The notes beneath the pieces are model-generated. The model worked only from the letters and a program-made list of their open reading frames with translations, was not told the origin of the DNA and did no database searches. Positions 54,063-62,488 of a DNA stretch of 64,000 bases are shown here, piece after piece. The stretch lies in contig JAGNLW010000003.1 in assembly GCA_017999365.1 (NCBI GenBank), positions 124,001-188,000 of the forward strand. The letters run 5' to 3'. The DNA is from Candidatus Aminicenantota bacterium (lineage in GTDB: Bacteria; Acidobacteriota; Aminicenantia; Aminicenantales; Saccharicenantaceae). The stretch's first letter is position 1. Each line of letters starts with the position of its first letter. Position numbers and translations under genes: made by a program.

Positions 54063-55329
54063 CCTCGTCGTCGCCGGCTGCCGCGAGCTCGTGACCTGCG
54101 CCGGGCCCGGGCCCAAGCGCGGCCGGGCCCTGCGGGAGATCGGCGCCGTCGCGAACGGCTGGGTGGCCTCGTCCAAGGGCGTCGTCGTCTTCGCCGGGAC
54201 CGAGGAGGAGTTCCTTGCCCGGGTCGCGCCCGAGCCGGACGCGGTCACGATCGACGCCCGGGGCCTGACGGCCCTGCCCGGGTTCGTCGACGCCCACACC
54301 CACCTTCCCTTCGCCGGGGACCGGGCCCGCGAGTTCGGCCTCCGCATCCAGGGCTGGTCCTACCAGCAGCTGGCCGAGCGGGGCATGGGCATCCAGACGA
54401 CGGTCAAGGCGACCCGGGCGGCCAGCCTGGACGACCTCGTCGCCCTGACCCTCCGGCGGCTCGACCGCATGCTCCTCTCCGGCACGACCACGGTCGAGGC
54501 CAAGAGCGGCTACGGCCTCAACCTCGAGGACGAGATCAAGCAGCTCGAGGCCCTGCGCGACGCGGCCGCCCTCCACCCCGTGGACATCGTCCCGACCTTC
54601 ATGGGCGCCCACGACATCGCGCCCGAGTACCGCGACCGGCGGGAGGGCTACGTCCGGCTCCTCGTCGACACGGTCATCCCGGCCGTCCGCGAGCGCGGCC
54701 TGGCCGAGTTCTTCGACATCTTCTGCGAGCCGGGCGCCTTCTCGCTCGAGGAGACGCGGGCGCTCGCGGCCGCCGCCAAGGCCGCCGGCTTCAAGGTCAA
54801 GGTCCACGCCGACGAGTTTGTGACCCTGGGCGGCGCGGAACTGGCGGCCGAGCTCGGGGCCGCCTCGGCCGAGCACCTCATCGCCGTGTCCGACGAGGGC
54901 ATCGCCCGGCTGGCCGGGAGCGACACCGCGGCCATCCTCCTGCCGGGGGTGTCCTTTTTCCTGATGATGGACAGGAAAGCGCCGGCCCGGCGCCTCATCG
55001 ACGGCGGGGCCGCCGTGGCCCTGGCCTCCGATTTCAATCCAGGCAGCTCCCACATCCACTCGATGCCCTTCATCCTCCAACTCGGCGTCTTCAGCCTCGG
55101 CCTGACGGTCGAGGAGGCCGTCAACGCCTGCACGGCCAACGCCGCCTACGCCGTCGGACGGCAGGCGACGGCCGGCAGCCTCGAGGAGGGGAAGCTGATG
55201 GACCTGATCCTGTGCGACGTCCCCGACCACGTCTCGCTGGCCTACGAGGCCGGCCGCAACCCCGTCCGGACCGTCATCAAACGCGGGCGGGTGGTCGTGG
55301 AGGACGGCCGGATCGGCGGGGCGCGGTGA
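54049..55329 (+). CDS. hutI: Imidazolonepropionase
   Basis: 426 aa amidohydrolase. Metal site [12 protein letters not shown], then [55 protein letters not shown] and SDFNPGSSH. Opens imidazolone-5-propionate to N-formimino-L-glutamate in histidine breakdown. No other hut gene is near. It overlaps ftsZ by 14 nt and thus sits at the 3' end of the dcw transcript, an unusual place for a catabolic gene. Confidence 0.95.
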   Translation: MTSADLVVAGCRELVTCAGPGPKRGRALREIGAVANGWVASSKGVVVFAGTEEEFLARVAPEPDAVTIDARGLTALPGFVDAHTHLPFAGDRAREFGLRIQGWSYQQLAERGMGIQTTVKATRAASLDDLVALTLRRLDRMLLSGTTTVEAKSGYGLNLEDEIKQLEALRDAAALHPVDIVPTFMGAHDIAPEYRDRREGYVRLLVDTVIPAVRERGLAEFFDIFCEPGAFSLEETRALAAAAKAAGFKVKVHADEFVTLGGAELAAELGAASAEHLIAVSDEGIARLAGSDTAAILLPGVSFFLMMDRKAPARRLIDGGAAVALASDFNPGSSHIHSMPFILQLGVFSLGLTVEEAVNACTANAAYAVGRQATAGSLEEGKLMDLILCDVPDHVSLAYEAGRNPVRTVIKRGRVVVEDGRIGGAR

Positions 55330-55410
55330 TCGCGCCCCGCACGAGCCCCCGGTTCTACGTCCTGCGCCTGGCCTGGCTGGGCCGGCGCGCCGCCCTCCCG
55401 GTCATGGCCC

Positions 55411-55845
55411 TCAATCCCCGCCGGGCTCGAGGGCGAGCTTCGAGAGGCCGGTGGCCGCGTCCGTCCTTCGGGCGATATCGTCCCTGAACCGGACCAGGGT
55501 GACCTCGCAGGTCACCGAGACGACCGCTTCCTTCAGGTGCCCTCCCCGGACCCCGAACGTCTTGTCGCCGAGGGCGATGTGGGCGTGGATGAAGGGCCGG
55601 CCGTCGACGGTCGTGATATTGCCGTAGAGGGAGACGATCTCCGAGGGGCCGGGGACCGTGAGCCAGGAATAGGCGCCGGCGGCCGGGTCGAAATGCCCGA
55701 TCTCGGCTTCCCCGACGGCGCCCAGGCCGTGGAAATAGCCGCCGCCGATCGCGTCCCGCTCGCACAGGCCGCGGAGGGTCTCGACGATCCGCTCGCCGGG
55801 ATCGAGCCGGACGACGCAGGTCGGACCCAGGACGAAATACCTCAT
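55411..55845 (-). CDS. PPC (DUF296) domain protein
   Basis: 144 aa, single PPC/DUF296 domain: GGGYFHGLGAVGEAEIGHFD, NITTVDGRPFIHAHIALGD and GGHLKEAVV are typical; the paired histidines (HAH, GGHL) suit metal binding. Family members include bacterial trimeric proteins of unknown role and the plant AT-hook proteins' partner domain; some are annotated DNA-binding but no AT-hook is present here. ATG at 55845 overlaps the permease stop. Confidence 0.82.
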   Translation of the reverse strand: MRYFVLGPTCVVRLDPGERIVETLRGLCERDAIGGGYFHGLGAVGEAEIGHFDPAAGAYSWLTVPGPSEIVSLYGNITTVDGRPFIHAHIALGDKTFGVRGGHLKEAVVSVTCEVTLVRFRDDIARRTDAATGLSKLALEPGGD

Positions 55846-57224
55846 GCCGTCCCGTCCGCCTTGTCGAGCTTGCTCTTCCAGTAGAGGTAGGCCGGGATGC
55901 CCAGGCAGATGATGAGCAGCCCGAACATGGCGTTGCGGAAGGAGCTGAGGAGGGAGCCGAACGCGACGTAGACGGCGGCCAGGACGAACAGGACCGGCGT
56001 CACCGGGTAGCCCCAGGTCCTGTAGGGGCGCTCGAGGTCCGGCCTCTTCTTCCGCAGGACGATGACCGCGGCCACGGTCATGCCGAAGAAGATCCACTCG
56101 CCGAAGATGACGTAGGTGAAGAGCTGCTTGAAGGTCCCGGTCAGGGTCAGCAGGATGGACCAGGCGGTGATGGCCACGATGGAGACGTGGGGCGTCAGGA
56201 ACTTGGGGTGGCACTCGGCGATCTTCTTGAAGAACATGCCGTCCCGGGCCATGGCGAAGTAGACGCGCGGCGAGCAGAGCATGTTCTGGTTGGCCGCGCC
56301 GAGGATGGAGAAGAGGATGAGGCCGGTGATGAGCGAGGCCAGGAAGGGCCCGCCGATCGACTGCATGACGTCGAGGGCGACCCGGCCCTCGGAGGCCGCG
56401 ATCCGGCCGACGGGCATGATGTAGAGGTAGGCCAGGTTGGCCAGGACGTAGAGGGCGATGACGGCGACCGTGCCGATGAGGATGCCCAGGGGGAGGTTCC
56501 TTTTCGGGTCCTTGACCTCGCCGGCGCTGTAGGTCGCCGCCTCCCAGCCCTTATACGCCCAGAGGGACGCCACCAGCCCGACCCCGAACGCCCCCAGCAG
56601 CCCGAAATTGAACGGCCCGGGCGAGGGCTCGACGAAGTTCCGGGCGCTGCCCTGGCCCTTGGCGAAGAAAAAGACGCCGATGACGATGATGCCGATGGCG
56701 CCCGTCTTCAGGTAGGTCGTCCAATTCTGGAGGCGGCTCCCCCACTTCAGTCCGACGTAGTTCACGGCCCCCAGGAAGCCCACGAACCCGGCCGCGATGA
56801 GCTTCTTGACGAGCGGGCTCATGTCGACGAATCGGGGCAGGATGTTGTGGGAGAAGGCCACGGCCAGCGTGGCGATGGAGCCCGAATCGATGACCAGGAA
56901 GAGCGTCCAGCCGAACAGGAAGGAGATGAGCGGGCCGTAGGCCTCGCGGAGGTAGACGTAGATGCCGCCGGCCTCCGGCATGGCCGCCCCGAGCTCGGCG
57001 AAGGCCACGGCGCCGAAGAAGCTGAACAGGCCGCCGACGATCCAGACGGCCAGCATCAGGAGCGGCGCGGGGACGGCCGCCGCGATCTCCGACGGCGACA
57101 GGAAGATGCCCGAGCCGACGACGCCGCCGATGACGATCATGACGACGTCCCACAGGGACAGGATGCGCGGCAGGGCGATCTTGGTCTTGTCGACGGGAGG
57201 GCAACCGGGGGCGGTCTGTTCCAT
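55842..57224 (-). CDS. APC-superfamily amino acid permease
   Basis: 460 aa with about 12 membrane helices. N-terminal VIGGVVGSGIFLSP and AELGAAMPEAGGIYVYLREAYG are hallmark unwound-helix and loop motifs of the APC family; LAT-like exchangers (SLC7-type) share the layout. Substrate amino acid not predictable. Start ATG 57224 has AAGGAG; upstream extension of the frame rejected because it lacks family similarity. Co-transcribed with the PPC gene. Confidence 0.9.
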   Translation of the reverse strand: MEQTAPGCPPVDKTKIALPRILSLWDVVMIVIGGVVGSGIFLSPSEIAAAVPAPLLMLAVWIVGGLFSFFGAVAFAELGAAMPEAGGIYVYLREAYGPLISFLFGWTLFLVIDSGSIATLAVAFSHNILPRFVDMSPLVKKLIAAGFVGFLGAVNYVGLKWGSRLQNWTTYLKTGAIGIIVIGVFFFAKGQGSARNFVEPSPGPFNFGLLGAFGVGLVASLWAYKGWEAATYSAGEVKDPKRNLPLGILIGTVAVIALYVLANLAYLYIMPVGRIAASEGRVALDVMQSIGGPFLASLITGLILFSILGAANQNMLCSPRVYFAMARDGMFFKKIAECHPKFLTPHVSIVAITAWSILLTLTGTFKQLFTYVIFGEWIFFGMTVAAVIVLRKKRPDLERPYRTWGYPVTPVLFVLAAVYVAFGSLLSSFRNAMFGLLIICLGIPAYLYWKSKLDKADGTA

Positions 57225-57321
57225 GGGCGGCGACTCCTTGGGCGGGGCGTTGGCGGTCCGGACGATTCTAGCAAGAGGCGGGCAAAAGCGCAATCGGCCC
57301 CCGAGGCGGGACCGGTCCCGG

Positions 57322-58854
57322 TCAGGGCCGCGGGCCGCCGATGCGGTCCATCATGCGGTACTGGACGGCTTCCGAGACGTGGGGCGTCGCGATGCCGTCC
57401 GCGCCCTCGAGGTCGGCGATCGTCCGGGCCACTTTGAGCACGCGGTCGAAGGCCCGGGCGCTGAAGCCGAGCCGGGTGACGGCCGTCTCGAGGAGCCTCT
57501 CGGCCTCGGGCGGCAGGGCGCAGAACCGCTTGACCTCCTTCGGGCCCATGCGGGCGTTGGTGAACAGGCCCGACCCGGCGAAGCGGGCCGACTGCCGGGC
57601 CCGGGCCGCCGTCACCCGGGCCCGGATGGCCGCGGAGCTCTCGGCCGGGGCCCGCGAGACGATGTCGCCGAACTTGACCTCGGGCACGTCGAGCTGGATG
57701 TCGATGCGGTCGAGGAGCGGGCCGGAGATCTTGGCGTAATAGCGGGCCTTCTCGCTGTCCGTGCAGTCGGCCGCCTTGCCGAGCAGGCCCCGGCGGACGT
57801 CGGCGCAGGGGTTCATGGCCGCGACCAGCATGAAGGCCGAGGGGAAGGTCACCGCGTAGCCCGAGCGGACGACCGTGACCCGGCCGTCCTCGACGGGCTG
57901 GCGCAGGTCCTCGAGGACCTTGCGCCGGAATTCGGGCAGCTCGTCGAGGAAGAGGAGCCCGTGGTGGGCCAGGCTGACCTCGCCCGGCTTGGGCACCAGC
58001 CCCCCGCCGACAAGACCGGCGTCGGTGACCGTGTGATGGGGGGCGCGGAAGGGACGGATCCCGACCGTCCCCGACCCGGCCAGCAGCCCGGCCGCGCTGT
58101 GGACCCGGGTCACCTCGAGGCGCTCCTCGTAGGTCATGTCCGGGAGGATGGTCGGCAGGCGGCGGGCCAGCATGGTCTTGCCGGCCCCGGGGGGACCGAC
58201 CATGAGCACGTTGTGGCCCCCGGCCGCGGCCACCTCGAGGGCCCTCTTGGCGTGCCGCTGGCCCTTGACGTCCTCGAAGTCGACGGGATAAGCGGCCGGG
58301 GCCGCCGGCTCCGCGTCCTCGAAACGGCTGGGCGCGACCTGGCCCGGCTCGCGCAGCAGACGGACGACCCGGACCAGGTCCTCCAGGGCGAAGACCTCGA
58401 GGCCGCGGACGAGGGCGGCCTCGCGCCCGTTGGCGTGGGGCACGACCAGCCCGCGGAATCCCTGGGCCGCGGCCATCAGGGCCACGGGCAGGATGCCCCG
58501 CCCCGGCTTGAGCCGTCCGTCGAGGGCCAGCTCGCCGATGAAGAGATACTCCCTCAGCCGGGCCGCCGGGACGATCCCGAGGAAAGCCAGGAAGCCCAGG
58601 GCGATGGGCAGGTCGAAGGCCGAGCCCTCCTTGCGCCGGTCGGCCGGGGCCAGGTTGACGGTGACCCGGTTGGACTCCAGGTCGTATCCGCAGTTCTTGA
58701 GGGCCGCCCGGACCCGTTCCTTGCTCTCCCGGACGGCGGCGTCCGGCAGGCCGACGGTGACGAAGGTCGGGAAGCCGGCGCAGATGTCGCACTCGACCTC
58801 GACGGGGTAGGCGTCGATGCCGTGGAGCGCGGCGCTCGTGATGCGGTACAGCAT
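57322..58854 (-). CDS. comM: ComM/YifB-type Mg-chelatase-like AAA ATPase
   Basis: 510 aa. An N-terminal Lon-protease-like (ChlI) domain (residues 1-~165, no catalytic Ser-Lys pair evident), Walker A GPPGAGKTML, Walker B LLFLDELPEF, sensor AAMNPCAD and the C-terminal Mg-chelatase motif region with DRIDIQLDVP. ComM family members are branch-migration helicases that help integrate transforming DNA. Weak ribosome site; stands alone downstream of the structured intergenic region. Confidence 0.93.
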   Translation of the reverse strand: MLYRITSAALHGIDAYPVEVECDICAGFPTFVTVGLPDAAVRESKERVRAALKNCGYDLESNRVTVNLAPADRRKEGSAFDLPIALGFLAFLGIVPAARLREYLFIGELALDGRLKPGRGILPVALMAAAQGFRGLVVPHANGREAALVRGLEVFALEDLVRVVRLLREPGQVAPSRFEDAEPAAPAAYPVDFEDVKGQRHAKRALEVAAAGGHNVLMVGPPGAGKTMLARRLPTILPDMTYEERLEVTRVHSAAGLLAGSGTVGIRPFRAPHHTVTDAGLVGGGLVPKPGEVSLAHHGLLFLDELPEFRRKVLEDLRQPVEDGRVTVVRSGYAVTFPSAFMLVAAMNPCADVRRGLLGKAADCTDSEKARYYAKISGPLLDRIDIQLDVPEVKFGDIVSRAPAESSAAIRARVTAARARQSARFAGSGLFTNARMGPKEVKRFCALPPEAERLLETAVTRLGFSARAFDRVLKVARTIADLEGADGIATPHVSEAVQYRMMDRIGGPRP

Positions 58855-59219
58855 GTGTTCTTATCTCTAAGGACGGGGAATGACCGGTACTTATCTCATT
58901 CCCGTGATCCCCTCTCAAGGCGGCGAAGGGGATTGTCCTCGCAGATCCCCGTTGCTGGAGGAGGGGCGGCAGGGAGCGGAGCTTGCGGAGCGACCATCAG
59001 CAACGCCCCGGAGTGACTCGAAGGGGTGTTGCTGGGAAATCTCGAAAGCAAGTGCTTTTTCCAGATATTTCGCAGGATCGGGACTCCGGGCGCTCCGTCC
59101 CGATCCTGCCTGGTTCGCTCACCGGGTTCGCTCCCCGTTCCCCGGGGGGCCGGGGAGCCAGAGGATATCCCCAAGCCGAAACCGAGAGAGGGAGAATACG
59201 GGACCCGGGGAAAGACCGG
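58855..59219. other. Gene-free 365-nt region dense in inverted repeats
   Basis: No convincing gene; short open frames have low-complexity, Arg/Pro-rich products. Holds five inverted repeats (listed under the structured element) and a 13-bp-period direct repeat GGTTCGCTC (59112 and 59125). Promoter of comM must lie here but no clear hexamers are visible. Confidence 0.6.
58876..59109. repeat. Structured element with nested and alternative hairpins
   Basis: In order: GGGAATGA/TCATTCCC (58876-58903); ATCCCCT/AGGGGAT (58907-58933); CGTTGCTG/CAGCAACG (58950-59005); GCAACGCCCC/GGGGTGTTGC (59000-59032, one G-U pair), which competes with the preceding stem for the same CAGCAAC; and a perfect 13-bp stem GCAGGATCGGGAC/GTCCCGATCCTGC (59072-59109) with a 12-nt loop. 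Either a structured RNA or a palindromic/MITE-like repeat. Confidence 0.55.
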
Positions 59220-60005
59220 CTATTTCCCGGTATATTCCTTGGACAGCTTGTCGAGCTCGGCCTCGATCTCCCGGCGCGACTTGAGCATGAGCCGGGTCGT
59301 GTTCCCGGTCGGGGCCCGGACGCCGTCCGGGTCCCGGTCCCGCAGATCGCCGAGCGGTTCCGGCGACTCCGGAGAGGCCTCGGCCCCGGCTTCGCCCTCG
59401 AAGCGCGGCCGGACGCCGAAGACCTTGTCCCTGACGACGGGCACGGTCAGCTTGGAGATCTCGCGCAGGGTCTCGAAGACCCCCACCCCGCTGACGGCCT
59501 TGGCCTCGATCCAGGGCGACCGGCGGGGATTGAGGAGGTTGTTGAACGTCTCGACCGGGATGAGGTAGTCGAGGTCGCGCTTGTTGTACTGGAAGACGAG
59601 GGGGATCTTCATCAGGTCGATGTCGTGCTGAAGGCAGTTCCGGCGCAGGCCGTCGAAGCTCTCCAGGTTGGCGTCGAGGAGCGGGATCTGGGAGTCGGCC
59701 ACGAAGACGATGCCGTCGGCGCCGCGCAGGACGCTCTTGCGGGAGGCCTCGTAGAAGACCTGGCCGGGGCAGGACATGAGCTGGAAATGGACCTTGAAGT
59801 CGCCGATCATGCCGGCCCGGATGGGCAGGAGGTCGAAGAAATAGGTCCGGTCGGCCTCGGTCTCCAGACAGACGAGCTCGCCCCGGTAGGCGGGGTCGAG
59901 CTTGTGGTAGATGTAGCGGAGGTTGGTCGTCTTGCCGCTCAGGCCGGGGCCGTAATAGACGATCTTGATGGCGATCGTCTTGGTCGCGTGGTTGATGAAC
60001 GGCAT
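59220..60005 (-). CDS. MglA-like small Ras-family GTPase
   Basis: 261 aa. G1 YYGPGLSGKTTNLRYI, switch region EADRTYFFDLLP, G3-like CPGQVFYEASRKSVLRGADG, G4 YNKRDLD. These are the signatures of MglA, the polarity and motility switch with a conserved MglA-specific switch pattern. It has a C-terminal extension of about 60 residues (acidic then helix DKLSKEYTGK-like) beyond the ~200-aa GTPase. No MglB neighbour here. Start ATG 60005 with GGGAG; a further ATG at 60026 is possible. Confidence 0.88.
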   Translation of the reverse strand: MPFINHATKTIAIKIVYYGPGLSGKTTNLRYIYHKLDPAYRGELVCLETEADRTYFFDLLPIRAGMIGDFKVHFQLMSCPGQVFYEASRKSVLRGADGIVFVADSQIPLLDANLESFDGLRRNCLQHDIDLMKIPLVFQYNKRDLDYLIPVETFNNLLNPRRSPWIEAKAVSGVGVFETLREISKLTVPVVRDKVFGVRPRFEGEAGAEASPESPEPLGDLRDRDPDGVRAPTGNTTRLMLKSRREIEAELDKLSKEYTGK

Positions 60006-60081
60006 GACGACTCCCGGTGTCGTCATAGTATCGCCTTAACCGGGCCGACGCGTCAAGTCCGTGAAGGGAGGCCCGCCGGTG

Positions 60082-60090
60082 TGGTAGAAT
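60082..60090 (+). promoter_or_regulatory. Extended -10 element before the TIGR00725 gene
   Basis: TGG-TAGAAT at 60082-60090 with no -35; start near 60097, leader about 24 nt containing GGAAAGGAAGG. Confidence 0.5.
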
Positions 60091-60120
60091 GACGCCGGGA
60101 AGACCCGGAAAGGAAGGCCC

Positions 60121-60594
60121 ATGACCGACATCCGAGACAGGGTCCGCGTGGCCGTCATCGGCGGCGGCCGGCCGGGGAAACCGGCCCTCGAAGCCGCCCG
60201 CGAGGTCGGCCGGCGCCTGGCCGAAGCCGGCGCCGTGGTCGTCTGCGGCGGCCTCGGCGGGGTCATGGAAGCGGTCTGCCGGGGCGCCCGCGAGGGCGGC
60301 GGCCTGTCCGTCGGCATCCTGCCCGGGGCCTCCCCCGCCGACGCCAATCCCTGGGTCGACCTGGCCGTGGCCACCGGGCTCGGCTACACCCGCAACGCCC
60401 TGGTCGTCATGAACGCCGACGCCGTCATCGCCGTCGACGGCGAGTACGGCACGCTCTCCGAGATCGCCTACGGCAAGATCCACGGCAAGACGGTCGTCGG
60501 CCTCGGCACCTGGGAGGTCAAGGGCGTCGTCCCCGCCGCGACCCCCGAGGAGGCGGTCCGGTTGGCCCTAGAAGGCCTCCCCGCCCGGACATGA
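60121..60594 (+). CDS. TIGR00725 (LOG-like, lysine-decarboxylase fold) protein
   Basis: 157 aa. VAVIGGGRPG Rossmann loop, VVCGGLGGVMEAVCRGAREGGG and DGEYGTLSEIAYG are the nucleotide-binding signature of the TIGR00725/LOG superfamily. Cytokinin-type phosphoribohydrolases share this fold but have PGGxGTxxE; here DGEYGTLSE. Function unknown, perhaps nucleotide metabolism. truA starts 4 nt upstream of its end (ATGA overlap). Confidence 0.88.
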   Translation: MTDIRDRVRVAVIGGGRPGKPALEAAREVGRRLAEAGAVVVCGGLGGVMEAVCRGAREGGGLSVGILPGASPADANPWVDLAVATGLGYTRNALVVMNADAVIAVDGEYGTLSEIAYGKIHGKTVVGLGTWEVKGVVPAATPEEAVRLALEGLPART

Positions 60595-61319
60595 AGACCT
60601 ATCGCATCGTCCTCGGCTACGACGGCACGGACTTCCGGGGCTGGCAGCGCCAGCCCGGCGACCGCACCGTCCAGGGCGTCCTGGAGGAGGCCCTGTTCCG
60701 GGTGACCCGGAAGAAGGTCGCCGTCCACGGCGCCGGACGGACCGACGCCGGCGTCCACGCCTTGGGCCAGGTCGCCGGCTTCCGGGGCGCCTTCACCCTC
60801 TCCGACGCGGTCCTGCTGCGGGCCCTCAACGCCGTCCTGCCCGAGGACGTCCGCGTCTTCCGCCTCGAGGAGGCGCCGGCCGGCTTCGACGCCCGCCGCT
60901 CGGCCCGCTCGAAGCTCTACCGCTACCGCATCGCCGTGACGCCCCAGCCGGACCCGCTCGAGCGGCGCTGCGTCCTCCACTGGCCCTATCCCCTGAACGT
61001 CGCCGCCATGCGCCGGGCGGCCAAGCTGTTCGTCCGGACGGCGGACTTCACGGCCTTCTCGTCCAATCGGGACCGCTCGCCCGTGCGCACGGTCACCCGC
61101 TCCGAGCTCCGCCGCTCGGGCGGCGAGCTCGTCTACACGGTCGAGTCGCGGGGCTTCCTGCGCTACATGGTCCGGACGATCGTCGGGACGCTCCTCGAGG
61201 TCGGCCGCGGGCGCCTGCGGCCGGAGGACGTCGAGGACCTGTTCCGGACCAAGGACCGCTCGCGGGCCGGGACCACGGCGGCGGCCAAGGGGTTGACGCT
61301 CGTCCGCGTCGACTACTGA
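60591..61319 (+). CDS. truA: tRNA pseudouridine(38-40) synthase
   Basis: 242 aa. YDGTDFRGWQRQP N-terminus, GAGRTDAGVHALGQ with catalytic Asp52, ARSKLYRYRI, and RFLRYMVRTIVGTLLEVGRG-type C-terminal motif. Modifies positions 38-40 of the anticodon stem. ATGA overlap with the preceding gene; its 3' end overlaps converging rimI by 7 nt. Confidence 0.96.
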   Translation: MKTYRIVLGYDGTDFRGWQRQPGDRTVQGVLEEALFRVTRKKVAVHGAGRTDAGVHALGQVAGFRGAFTLSDAVLLRALNAVLPEDVRVFRLEEAPAGFDARRSARSKLYRYRIAVTPQPDPLERRCVLHWPYPLNVAAMRRAAKLFVRTADFTAFSSNRDRSPVRTVTRSELRRSGGELVYTVESRGFLRYMVRTIVGTLLEVGRGRLRPEDVEDLFRTKDRSRAGTTAAAKGLTLVRVDY

Positions 61320-61792
61320 TCGAGGACCAGGCCCATGACGTGGGCGTCCTCGTCCGGCTTGGTGTAGTAGTGCTTGCGCGTCCCCAGGATCTCGAACCCC
61401 AGCTTCTTATAAAGGTTGACGGCCGCGGTGTTGGACTGCCGGACCTCGAGGGTGACGAAGGCGGCGCCGGCGGCCCGGACCCGGTCGAGGGCGAAGCGCA
61501 TCATGGCTTCGCCGAGGCCCTGGCCCCGGCAGTCGGGATGGACGGCGACGTTGTTGATCTGGACGTCGTCCCGGATCTGCCAGTAGATGATGTAGGCCAC
61601 GACCTCCCCGCCCGGCCGCCGGACGACGACGAGGGGCGAGGAGATGGAGGTGTTCTGGATCTCGCCGCGGAAGGTCGTGTCGCTCCAGGGGTTGGAGAAG
61701 GACAGGGCCTCGATGGCCCGGACGGCCGGCAGGTCCTGGTCCCGCATGCGGCGGACGAAGTAGCGGTCCTGGCCCTCGATGAGGTCGGTCAT
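61313..61792 (-). CDS. rimI: Ribosomal protein alanine N-acetyltransferase (GNAT)
   Basis: 159 aa GNAT fold. VRRMRDQDLPAVRAIEALSF, NNVAVHPDCRGQGLGEAMM with the acetyl-CoA loop RGQGLG, and EVRQSNTAAVNLYKKLGFEILG typical of RimI. Acetylates the N-terminus of S18 or other proteins. ATGA overlap with tsaB, its frequent neighbour. Confidence 0.93.
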   Translation of the reverse strand: MTDLIEGQDRYFVRRMRDQDLPAVRAIEALSFSNPWSDTTFRGEIQNTSISSPLVVVRRPGGEVVAYIIYWQIRDDVQINNVAVHPDCRGQGLGEAMMRFALDRVRAAGAAFVTLEVRQSNTAAVNLYKKLGFEILGTRKHYYTKPDEDAHVMGLVLDQ

Positions 61793-62466
61793 CTCTCCTC
61801 GGCCTGGGACCGCCGGTAATAGATCGGTTCGAGGGAGGCGGCGTCGACGCCCCGGCCGGCCGCCAGGAGCGCGGCGCCGAGGCGGGCGACCTCGGCGGCG
61901 ACGAAGCGCGAGCGGGCGGGGAAGCGGGCCGCCTCCCCGAGGCGTTCCCGGACCGCCCCGCGGCAGGCGTCGAGCCCGCCGCCGATGAAGGCCACGGCCC
62001 GGCCGGCCGGGAGCCGGGCCAGGAAGGCCTCCGGCTCGTACGCTCCCTGGGGAACGAGCTCGGCGAGGCCGCCGGGGCCGGACTCGAACAGGGCGGCGTA
62101 GATCTCCCCCTTCTTGGCGTCGAGGAGCGGGCAGACGAGCGTCTCGGGGCCGCCCTCGAGCTTGGCCGCCAGGGCCGCCAGGGTCGACACCGGGGCGACC
62201 GGCCGGCCCGAGGCGAAGGCCAGGGACTTGACGGCGCCGACGCCGATGCGGATCCCGGTGAACGAGCCGGGGCCGGCGGCCACGGCGAAGGCCCCGACGT
62301 CCTTGATGCCGAGCCCGTGGGCCCCGAGCAGGAAATCGACCGACCGGAGCAGGCGGGCCGAGTGGGTCGCGGCCGACTCGACCGCGGCCTCGCCGAGGAG
62401 CGCGCCGTCCTCGGCCAGAGCCACGGAGCCGCTCGGCGTCGTCGTATCGACCGCGAGGATCAGCAT
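61789..62466 (-). CDS. tsaB: tRNA threonylcarbamoyladenosine biosynthesis protein TsaB
   Basis: 225 aa ASKHA fold. ILAVDTTTPSGSVALAEDG, ATHSARLLRSVDFLLG and AAGPGSFTGIRIGVGAVKSLA are family signatures. TsaB pairs with TsaD for the t6A37 modification of ANN-decoding tRNAs. Start ATG 62466 with GGAGGGGAG. Follows the dehydrogenase gene by 22 nt and overlaps rimI. Confidence 0.94.
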   Translation of the reverse strand: MLILAVDTTTPSGSVALAEDGALLGEAAVESAATHSARLLRSVDFLLGAHGLGIKDVGAFAVAAGPGSFTGIRIGVGAVKSLAFASGRPVAPVSTLAALAAKLEGGPETLVCPLLDAKKGEIYAALFESGPGGLAELVPQGAYEPEAFLARLPAGRAVAFIGGGLDACRGAVRERLGEAARFPARSRFVAAEVARLGAALLAAGRGVDAASLEPIYYRRSQAEER

Positions 62467-62488
62467 GCCGCTCCCCTCCCGGGCCGGA

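Noticed and set aside
50667-54347. Very long minus-strand open frame (1226 codons) opposite ftsQ, ftsA and ftsZ
   Set aside because: Product is low-complexity, Asp/Gly/Val/Leu-rich with no domain; it is the antisense shadow of GC-rich codon bias over well-identified genes.
59041-59070. AAAGC-AAGT-GCTTTTT as a terminator
   Set aside because: Stem is only five AT-rich pairs and the T run is partly in the stem; too weak to call.
59112-59133. GGTTCGCTC direct repeat as a tRNA T-loop
   Set aside because: No acceptor, anticodon or D-stem can be built around it.
58896-59174. 92-codon minus-strand frame in the structured gap
   Set aside because: Pro/Arg/Ser-rich product lies across the inverted repeats, has no ribosome site and no family; better explained by the structured element.
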